64,000 nt of DNA from Nocardioides ungokensis (lineage in GTDB: Bacteria > Actinomycetota > Actinomycetes > Propionibacteriales > Nocardioidaceae). Positions 58,104 through 64,000 of the stretch are shown piece by piece; the stretch's first letter is position 1; every line of letters starts with the position of its first letter. The stretch is from positions 1,063,001 to 1,127,000 of the forward strand of contig NZ_CP059164.1 of the NCBI RefSeq assembly GCF_013466985.1. The letters run 5' to 3'. The position numbers and the translations under genes were made by a program. Below the pieces are notes generated by a model. The model saw only the letters and a list, made by a program, of their open reading frames with translations. It ran no database searches and had not been told where the DNA came from.

Positions 58104-59599
58104 CCCAGACCGAGAACCGTGTCACCACCTTCGAGTCGCTCGACCCCACCACCGGCGACGTCGTCGGCACCCACCCGGTGCACTCGGAGGAGGAGGTCCG
58201 GGCGGCCGTGGCGCGGGCGCGCGAGGCCGGCGCCTGGTGGTCGGCCCTGTCGTACGACGAGCGCGACCGGCACCTCTCGGCGTGGAAGGGCGTGATCACC
58301 CGTCGGGTCGCCCAGCTGGCCGACCTGATGCACCGCGAGACCGGCAAGCCGCACGGCGACGCGACGCTCGAGGCCGCGCTCGCGATCGACCACCTCGCCT
58401 GGGCCGCCGGGCACGCCGGCAAGGTGCTCAAGCGCCGCCGGGTGTCCTCCGGCCTGGTGATGTCCAACCAGGCGGCCACGGTGGAGTACCTCCCGCTCGG
58501 CGTGATCGGCGTGATCGGCCCCTGGAACTACCCGGTCTTCACGCCGATGGGCTCGATCGGCTACGCCCTGGCGGCCGGCAACGCCGTGGTCTTCAAGCCG
58601 AGCGAGTACACCCCGGGCGTGGGCGAGTGGCTGGCCCAGACCTTCCTCGAGACCGTCGGGCACCCCGTGCTCCAGGTCGTCACCGGGTTCGGGGAGACCG
58701 GCGCGGCGCTGTGCCGGGCAGGCGTCGACAAGGTCGCCTTCACCGGCTCCACCGCCACCGGCAAGAGGGTGATGGCCGCCTGCGCCGAGACGCTGACGCC
58801 GGTCGTCATCGAGGCGGGCGGCAAGGACGCCGTCATTGTCGACGCGGACGCCGACGTCGACGCCGCCGCGGACGCCACCCTGTGGGGCGCCTGCGCCAAC
58901 GCCGGACAGACCTGCACCGGCGTGGAACGCGTCTACGTCCACGAGCGCGTGTACGACGACTTCCTCGCCGCCCTGCTCGACAAGGCCCGGGGGCTGCGTG
59001 CGGACGCGACCTCAGGCGCCCAGATCGGGCCGATCACGATGCCCAAGCAGCTCGGCGTCATCCGCAGCCACATCCAGGACGCGCTCGACCGGGGCGGCCA
59101 CGCCGTCCTCGGCGGGGTGGACGCGGTGGGGGAGCGCTTCGTGCAGCCGACGATCCTCGTCGACGTGCCGGAGGACTCGCTGGCGGTCCAGGAGGAGACC
59201 TTCGGCCCGACGGTCACGGTCGCGAAGGTGCGGGACATGGAGGAGGCGATCGCGCGGACCAACGCGACCCGCTACGGCCTCGGGTCGACGGTGTTCGCCA
59301 AGGAGCGCGGCATGGAGATCGCGGCGCGGATCCGGTCGGGCATGACCGCCATCAACGGCGTCATCACGTTCGCGGCGATCCCCAGCCTGCCCTTCGGCGG
59401 CATCGGCGACTCCGGGTTCGGCCGGATCCACGGGGCGGACGGGTTGAAGGAGTTCACCTACCCGAAGGCGATCGCGCGGCAGCGGTTCAAGCCGCTGCTG
59501 ACCCTCACCTCGTTCACGCGCACCGAGAAGGCGGAGCAGCAGCTCGGTCAGATGATCACGATGCTGCACGGCCGGGGGACCACCATCCCCAAGCGCTAG
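58100..59599 (+). CDS. Aldehyde dehydrogenase
   Basis: A 499-residue NAD(P)-dependent ALDH. Motifs: GVIGPWNYPVFTPMGSIGYA, catalytic Glu in VVIEAGGKDAVIVDAD, catalytic Cys in GACANAGQTCTGVERVYV, and QEETFGPTVTVAKV. The extended C-terminus (PLLTLTSFTRTEKAEQQLGQ) may be a membrane-association tail, as in some long-chain aldehyde enzymes. Coupled to the GMC oxidoreductase, it probably completes oxidation of the aldehyde it produces. Betaine synthesis is possible but unproven. Confidence 0.88.
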   Translation: MTQTENRVTTFESLDPTTGDVVGTHPVHSEEEVRAAVARAREAGAWWSALSYDERDRHLSAWKGVITRRVAQLADLMHRETGKPHGDATLEAALAIDHLAWAAGHAGKVLKRRRVSSGLVMSNQAATVEYLPLGVIGVIGPWNYPVFTPMGSIGYALAAGNAVVFKPSEYTPGVGEWLAQTFLETVGHPVLQVVTGFGETGAALCRAGVDKVAFTGSTATGKRVMAACAETLTPVVIEAGGKDAVIVDADADVDAAADATLWGACANAGQTCTGVERVYVHERVYDDFLAALLDKARGLRADATSGAQIGPITMPKQLGVIRSHIQDALDRGGHAVLGGVDAVGERFVQPTILVDVPEDSLAVQEETFGPTVTVAKVRDMEEAIARTNATRYGLGSTVFAKERGMEIAARIRSGMTAINGVITFAAIPSLPFGGIGDSGFGRIHGADGLKEFTYPKAIARQRFKPLLTLTSFTRTEKAEQQLGQMITMLHGRGTTIPKR

Positions 59600-59617
59600 G
59601 CCCGCCGGTAGGCGGGC
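59600..59617. terminator. Hairpin between convergent genes
   Basis: GCCCGCC at 59600-59606 and GGCGGGC at 59611-59617 form a 7-bp stem with a GGTA loop, immediately after the ALDH stop and 19 bases from the hemolysin III stop. Probable shared terminator. Confidence 0.65.
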
Positions 59618-59636
59618 TGCGGTCAGCGCAGGCCAG

Positions 59637-60359
59637 TCAGGAGCGCAGGGAGTAGACCGCCAGCGAGACGCCGACGTAGTGGGCGACGAACGCCAGGATC
59701 GTGAAGCTGTGGAACACCTCGTGGAAGCCGAACCAGCGCGGCCAGGGGTTGGGCCGCTTGAAGCCGTAGACGACCCCACCCATCGTGTAGAGCGCGCCGC
59801 CGACGCAGATCATCGTGAAGATCGCGATGCCGACGCCGACGCCGAGCTTGGTGGCGCCGTCGAGGAACGAGGGGATGAAGAAGATCGCTGCCCAGCCCAT
59901 GGCGATGTAGATCGGCACGTAGAGCCAGCGCGGGGCGTCGGTCCAGAAAACCCGGAACAGCACGCCCAGGACGGCGCCCACCCACACCGTGGAGAGCAGC
60001 CACACCCGCTCCTCGCCCTCGAGCAGCAGCAGGCTGAACGGCGTGTAGGAGCCGGCGATGAGCAGGAAGATGTTGGCGTGGTCGAAGCGGCGCAGGAACG
60101 CCCAGACCCGCGGCGACCAGGTGCCGGTGTGGTAGATCGCGGAGACCGTGAACAGGATCAACGCCGTGCCGATGAAGGCGATCGACCCGATCCGCGACTT
60201 GTCGTCCGGCGAGAGCGCGATCAGCACGATGCCGGCGGCGAGCGTGAGCGGAGCGATGCCCAGGTGCAGCCAGCCTCGCAGCCTCGGCTTCACCTCCTCG
60301 AGGGTCTCGCCGAGGTTGTCCAGACCGTGCCGGATAGCCCCGCTCATCGTGTTGCTCAT
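59637..60359 (-). CDS. Hemolysin III family (YqfA/PAQR-like) membrane protein (Rv1085c-like)
   Basis: A 240-residue seven-TM protein. It has the HlyIII/PAQR His and Ser signatures FTVSAIYHTGTW, RRFDHANIFLLIAGSYTPFS and the late HEVFHSFTILAFVAHYVGV with the metal-site histidines. Family members are membrane hydrolases or receptors of unclear role; hemolysis is historical. The start ATG 60359 is divergent from uppS with 105 bases between, as in Rv1085c/Rv1086. Confidence 0.9.
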   Translation of the reverse strand: MSNTMSGAIRHGLDNLGETLEEVKPRLRGWLHLGIAPLTLAAGIVLIALSPDDKSRIGSIAFIGTALILFTVSAIYHTGTWSPRVWAFLRRFDHANIFLLIAGSYTPFSLLLLEGEERVWLLSTVWVGAVLGVLFRVFWTDAPRWLYVPIYIAMGWAAIFFIPSFLDGATKLGVGVGIAIFTMICVGGALYTMGGVVYGFKRPNPWPRWFGFHEVFHSFTILAFVAHYVGVSLAVYSLRS

Positions 60360-60464
60360 GGTCCGACCGTAGCGGGTCGGGGGGTGAAGAACGGGGGATG
60401 CCTCCCCCACATGGGTGAGCGACGGCCGCACACCGGGGGGCCTCGGCGCCGGTAGCATCGAGGC

Positions 60465-61241
60465 GTGGCGGACTGGAAGCGTGGGCTCAGGAGGGTGCTG
60501 TACCCGGCGTACGAGGCACGAATGCTGCGCCGAATGCCCAGTGACCGGCTCCCCAAGCACGTGGGGGTCATGCTGGACGGGAACCGCCGCTGGGCCAAGG
60601 CCGTGGGGGCGGACACCGCGCACGGCCACCGGGCCGGGGCTGCGAACATCGAGCCGCTGCTCGGCTGGTGCGAGGAGGCAGGGATCGAGCACGTCACCCT
60701 GTGGCTGCTCTCGACCGACAACCTGAACCGGCCGGCCGCCGAGCTGCAGCCGCTGCTCCAGATCATCGAGGAGGCAGTGGCCTCCCTGGCCGACGAGCAG
60801 CGCTGGCGGCTGCACCCGGTCGGCGCGCTCGACCTGCTGCCCGCCTCGACCGCCGAGCGGCTCAAGGCCGCCGAGGAGGCGACCCGGGACGTCGAGGGGA
60901 TCCTGGTCAACGTCGCCGTGGGGTACGGCGGCCGCCGGGAGATCGCCGACGCGGTCCGCTCGCTGCTGCACGAGCAGGCCGGCAAGGGCATGACGCTCGA
61001 GGAGCTGGCCGAGGTCATCGACGTCGACCACATCGCCGAGCACCTCTACACCAAGGGCCAGCCCGACCCCGACCTGGTGATCCGCACCTCCGGGGAGCAG
61101 CGGCTCGGCGGCTTCCTGCTGTGGCAGAGCACCCACAGCGAGTTCTACTTCTGCGAGGCCTACTGGCCCGACTTCCGGCGCGTGGACTTCCTGCGCGCCA
61201 TCCGTGCCTACGCCCAGCGGGACCGGCGCTACGGCTCCTAG
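60465..61241 (+). CDS. uppS: Isoprenyl (cis-prenyl) transferase (Rv1086-like)
   Basis: A 258-residue UppS-family enzyme. The pyrophosphate motif is HVGVMLDGNRRWAKAVGADT; downstream are LWLLSTDNLNRPAAEL and the C-terminal RTSGEQRLGGFLLWQSTHSE. It condenses isopentenyl diphosphate to Z-prenyl diphosphates. The M. tuberculosis homologue at this place (Rv1086) makes short-chain Z,E-farnesyl diphosphate, so product length is open. GTG 60465. It supplies the lipid carrier needed for wall synthesis. Confidence 0.9.
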   Translation: MADWKRGLRRVLYPAYEARMLRRMPSDRLPKHVGVMLDGNRRWAKAVGADTAHGHRAGAANIEPLLGWCEEAGIEHVTLWLLSTDNLNRPAAELQPLLQIIEEAVASLADEQRWRLHPVGALDLLPASTAERLKAAEEATRDVEGILVNVAVGYGGRREIADAVRSLLHEQAGKGMTLEELAEVIDVDHIAEHLYTKGQPDPDLVIRTSGEQRLGGFLLWQSTHSEFYFCEAYWPDFRRVDFLRAIRAYAQRDRRYGS

Positions 61242-61550
61242 CGGCGCCCTGGCCGCAGGCCCGACCGGGGCCGCCAGGCGTCATCGGACCGCAACGTCGA
61301 GTTCACCCGCGCGTTCGGGCGTGTCGTCGTGCTCGAGTGGGTACGAGGCGTACGTTCGGCATATCGGGGAGTGGGGAAGCTCTCCGTATCGGGAGGCCCG
61401 CTCGTGAGCGTTCACGACTGCACCGCAGGACAGGAAGACCCCTGTCGTGCGATCGGAGGCCGGCACTCCGGCCTTCGGGTCCCTCGGTCCACCAGCGTGA
61501 ACTAGGGCCGGGGCGAGGAGTGCGCGCGCCGTCCCGTGAGGGGTGACATC
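61242..61550. other. Intergenic leader with two perfect hairpins, no gene
   Basis: No supportable coding frame lies in this 309-base stretch. It contains a terminator-like stem just after uppS (61244-61280, arms around CCTGGC and GCCAGG), a perfect hairpin TCGTGA-GCGT-TCACGA at 61402-61417 and another, AGGCCGG-CACT-CCGGCCT, at 61457-61474. The promoter of phoH should be here; the two hairpins could belong to its leader RNA. I recognise no riboswitch class. Confidence 0.5.
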
Positions 61551-62902
61551 GTGCCGTCGCAGGCCAAGAAGAACCAGAACACCCAGCGCGCCACCTCCAG
61601 CGCACCGTCCGTCCGCACCTACGTGCTCGACACCAGCGTCCTCCTGGCAGACCCCGGGGCCCTGCGCAGGTTCGCCGAGCACGAGGTCGTCCTCCCGGTG
61701 GTCGTGATCACCGAGCTGGAGGGCAAGCGGCACCACCCCGAGCTGGGGTTCTTCGCGCGCACCGCCCTGCGGATGCTCGACGAGCTGCGGGTCGTCCACG
61801 GCCGGCTCGACGAGCCGGTCCCGGTGGGGGACGAGGGCGGCACGATCCGGGTCGAGCTCAACCACACCGATCCGCTGTCGCTGCCCTCGGGCTTCCGCCT
61901 GGGCGACAACGACACCCGGATCCTGGCCGTCGCCCGCAACCTCGCCAACGAGGGACACGACGTCACCCTGGTCTCCAAGGACCTCCCCCTGCGGATCAAG
62001 GCCTCGGCGGTCGGGCTCGACGCCGAGGAGTACCGCGCCGAGGCGATCTCCGACTCCGACACCGGCTACTCCGGGATGGCCGAGCTCGACGTGGCGGCCT
62101 CCGAGCTGGACGAGCTGTACGACGACGGCACGCTCGACCTGGCGGAGGCGCGCGACCTGCCCTGCCACCAGGGGCTGGTGCTGCTCTCCGAGCGGGGCAC
62201 GGCCCTGGGCCGTGTGGGCCCGGACAAGCAGGTGCACCTGGTGCGCGGGGACCGCGAGGCGTTCGGCATCCACGGTCGCTCCGCAGAGCAGCGGATCGCC
62301 CTCGAGATGCTCCTCGACCCCGAGGTCGGCATCGTGTCGCTGGGCGGCCGCGCCGGCACCGGCAAGAGCGCCATGGCCCTGTGTGCGGGCCTCGAGGCGG
62401 TGATGGAGCGGCGCCAGCACAAGAAGGTCGTCGTCTTCCGCCCGCTGTTCGCCGTCGGCGGCCAGGAGCTCGGCTACCTGCCCGGCTCGGAGTCGGAGAA
62501 GATGTCCCCTGGGGACAGGCCGTCTTCGACACCCTGGGTGCGATGACGTCCAAGGAGGTCATCGACGAGATCCTGGACCGCGGGATGCTCGAGGTGCTCC
62601 CGCTCACCCACATCCGCGGGCGCTCGCTGCACGACGCGTTCGTGATCGTCGACGAGGCCCAGTCGCTGGAGCGCAACGTGCTGCTCACCGTGCTCTCGCG
62701 GATCGGGGCCAACTCCAAGGTGGTGCTCACCCACGACGTCGCGCAGCGCGACAACCTGCGGGTGGGCCGCCACGACGGCGTGGTGGCCGTGATCGAGAAG
62801 CTCAAGGGTCACCCGCTCTTCGCCCACGTCACGCTGACCCGGTCCGAGCGGTCGCCGATCGCGGCCCTGGTGACCGAGATGCTGGAGCACGTCACGCTGT
62901 AG
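61551..62902 (+). CDS. PhoH-like protein with N-terminal PIN domain (PhoH2, Rv1095-like), one frameshift
   Basis: About 450 residues. The PIN RNase domain has acidic residues in [13 protein letters not shown] and [18 protein letters not shown]. The PhoH ATPase/helicase domain follows, with Walker [18 protein letters not shown] and Walker [14 protein letters not shown]. PhoH2 proteins unwind and cleave RNA. GTG 61551 follows GAGGGG by 7 bases; GTG 61536 is an alternative. A lost C at 62506-62509 shifts the frame at [10 protein letters not shown]; both halves are otherwise complete. Confidence 0.88.
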
Positions 62903-62944
62903 ACCTGCGCGTTCGGACTAGCCCGTCCGGGCTGGCACGAATTG

Positions 62945-62985
62945 GTGGCCCCGCATCGATTTGATGCGGGGCCACTGTGGTTTTT
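62945..62985 (+). terminator. Rho-independent terminator after phoH
   Basis: GTGGCCCCGCATC (62945-62957) pairs perfectly with GATGCGGGGCCAC (62963-62975) around a GATTT loop, followed by a T-rich stretch ending TTTTT at 62985. A 13-bp stem plus T-run is unusual in such a GC-rich genome and makes this the clearest terminator in the window. Confidence 0.9.
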
Positions 62986-62993
62986 GAGGTTTG

Positions 62994-63020
62994 TGTGACT
63001 CATGTGGCTTATGTGACGAG
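62994..63020 (-). promoter_or_regulatory. Three direct repeats at 9-bp period, MtrA-like GTCACA units
   Basis: On the - strand the site reads CTC, GTCACATAA, GCCACATGA, GTCACACAA. On the + strand this is TGTGAC-TCA, TGTGGC-TTA, TGTGAC-GAG at 62994, 63003 and 63012. GTCACA-type direct repeats at this spacing are what I recall for MtrA, which controls wall hydrolases. The site is about 175 bases before a cell-wall lytic gene. Confidence 0.45.
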
Positions 63021-63193
63021 ATCTGGACCACGTTTCCCCCAAAAGTCCCCCCAATTTGGGCCGTTCGGTTTGCCCTCACGTAGCCCGTCGTGCAAGGTGG
63101 CTCGTGATCTTCTCGTGACCTTGCGTGGGAAACAGCGTGAGGGCTCGGTCGCAGAGGGTCGCCCCCGAGTTGTCTACCCCCGTGAGATCCCCT

Positions 63194-63859
63194 GTGCCGA
63201 AGCGTGAGAAGTACGTCCCGAAACACCGCCAGGCCCCGTCGACCACGATCGTCAAGGAAGCACCCAAGAAGGCGCTGCGCAACGGCATCGTCTTCTCCTC
63301 GGTGGCCGTTGCCGCCACCGGTGTCGCCGTCTCCGGCGGCATGCTGTCGACCCCGTCCAGCGTGACCAACGCTGCCGCGGACCTCGGCAAGACGGTGACG
63401 CCCACCCCGAAGCCGCTGACCGCCAGCCAGGTCGCGGACCGCAGCCGCGAGGTCACCTCGCGATCGGCGGACCGCCGGCAGGCCACCGACCCGGTCAAGC
63501 AGGCCGCCCTCTCCACCGGTGAGAGCCCGGCGATCACCCGTCACGAGAACATCGCGAGCCAGGACCCCCGCGACATCGCGCGGGCCCTCCTGCCGCAGTT
63601 CGGGTTCTCCTCCGACCAGTTCAGCTGCCTCGACAGCCTCTGGATCGGTGAGAGCGGCTGGCGCGTCGACGCCGACAACCCGACCTCGTCCGCGTACGGC
63701 ATCCCGCAGGCGCTGCCCGGCTCCAAGATGGCCTCCGCCGGGCCGGACTGGGAGACGAACCCCGCCACCCAGATCAAGTGGGGCCTCGGCTACATCCGCG
63801 ACAGCTACGGCTCGCCCTGCGGCGCGCTGGCCTTCAAGGAGAGCCACAACTGGTACTGA
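63194..63859 (+). CDS. Exported lytic transglycosylase-like protein (aggregation-promoting factor type)
   Basis: A 221-residue protein from GTG 63194 (VPKREKYVPKHRQAPSTTIV). A basic head and one TM or signal anchor (NGIVFSSVAVAATGVAVSGG) come first, then a Thr/Pro/Ala linker. The C-terminal domain SCLDSLWIGESGWRVDADNP, with SSAYGIPQALPGSKMASAGP and IKWGLGYIRDSYGSPCGALA, is the transglycosylase-like fold; the catalytic Glu is in IGESGW and two cysteines may pair. It probably trims peptidoglycan outside the membrane. The leader of about 290 bases holds the MtrA-like repeats. Confidence 0.88.
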   Translation: MPKREKYVPKHRQAPSTTIVKEAPKKALRNGIVFSSVAVAATGVAVSGGMLSTPSSVTNAAADLGKTVTPTPKPLTASQVADRSREVTSRSADRRQATDPVKQAALSTGESPAITRHENIASQDPRDIARALLPQFGFSSDQFSCLDSLWIGESGWRVDADNPTSSAYGIPQALPGSKMASAGPDWETNPATQIKWGLGYIRDSYGSPCGALAFKESHNWY

Positions 63860-63881
63860 GCCGGCGGTCCTCCGCGCCGGC
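63860..63881 (+). terminator. GC hairpin after the transglycosylase gene
   Basis: GCCGGCG at 63860-63866 and CGCCGGC at 63875-63881 form a 7-bp stem overlapping the last base region of the stop codon. No T-run. A plausible terminator. Confidence 0.5.
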
Positions 63882-64000
63882 CCGGTCTGCAGCTCCTCCT
63901 CCGTCCGACCTCCCGACATGGCCCGCACGGGTCATCCCAAGTGGCACGTTCGGGTGGCGGCAGGCCGCCGGGCGTACCGAATCTCGGTCAGACGAGCCAT
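63882..64000. other. Window end, no gene supported
   Basis: The last 119 bases carry only a 22-codon - strand frame beginning at the right edge (MARLTEIRYARRPAATRTCH), which I do not consider a gene. Presumably intergenic. Confidence 0.4.

Noticed and set aside
63040..63193. A second ydaO riboswitch before the transglycosylase gene
   Set aside because: The leader lacks the GGGTGAA and CGACAGCTAACC blocks seen at 45205-45364.
62918..63928. A - strand 336-codon frame at the right end
   Set aside because: Crosses the strong terminator and the transglycosylase gene antisense; no domain recognised.

Overview
This 64 kb window is chromosomal DNA from a very GC-rich Actinomycetota bacterium. I infer Nocardioidaceae (Nocardioides-like) from the gene content: mycothiol conjugate amidase, an Rpf-type muralytic factor behind a cyclic-di-AMP (ydaO-type) riboswitch, DUF4307, a MoxR/VWA chelatase-like pair, frequent GTG starts and ATGA/GTGA overlaps. 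I saw no tRNA, rRNA, CRISPR array, insertion sequence or phage gene.

Layout. 0-12 kb: USP fragment, CBS and YchJ-like proteins, an AAA ATPase/VWA pair, a BtuF-like cobalamin-binding protein, a TSUP exporter, YigZ, small enzymes (PPOX, VOC, DinB, GNAT), an MFS transporter and a UbiB/ABC1 kinase. 12-17.2 kb: an ABC-2 type exporter, a LolA/RseB-like exported protein and a divergent OmpR-type two-component system. 17.3-30.3 kb: an accessory stretch of small membrane proteins, VOC and YCII proteins, an HTH regulator divergent from a dienelactone hydrolase, a zinc alcohol dehydrogenase, an Sm-like small protein, a heptad-repeat coiled-coil protein, an RsbW-type ATPase and MsrA.

30.3-39 kb: metB, mutL, an AI-2E transporter, ilvA, greA, DUF4307, mca and an Rv1083-like membrane protein. 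54.5-62.9 kb: DUF255, hemolysin III, uppS and phoH. Together these follow the order of Mycobacterium tuberculosis Rv1079-Rv1095 as I know it. Between the Rv1083- and Rv1084-like genes lie about 15.5 kb of other genes. They comprise a methyltransferase, an Acg-like nitroreductase, two YihY/BrkB proteins (one fused to DUF1269), DedA, a secreted phosphoesterase, riboswitch-Rpf, PAP2, a USP-like protein and a COG4705 protein. They end in a six-gene module: histidine kinase, divergent lipoprotein, two ABC ATPases, FtsX-type permease and response regulator. The common theme of this segment is cell envelope and stress.

Two things stand out. First, both two-component systems have direct repeats at exactly 11-bp period in the divergent intergenic region; at 49075-49118 there are four tandem CT(T/G)GC units, the layout of an OmpR/PhoB-type operator. 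Second, about 40 single-base frameshifts lie inside otherwise well conserved genes, mostly at short G/C runs. They look like consensus errors rather than gene decay, and the coordinates of split genes below are given as the reassembled gene.
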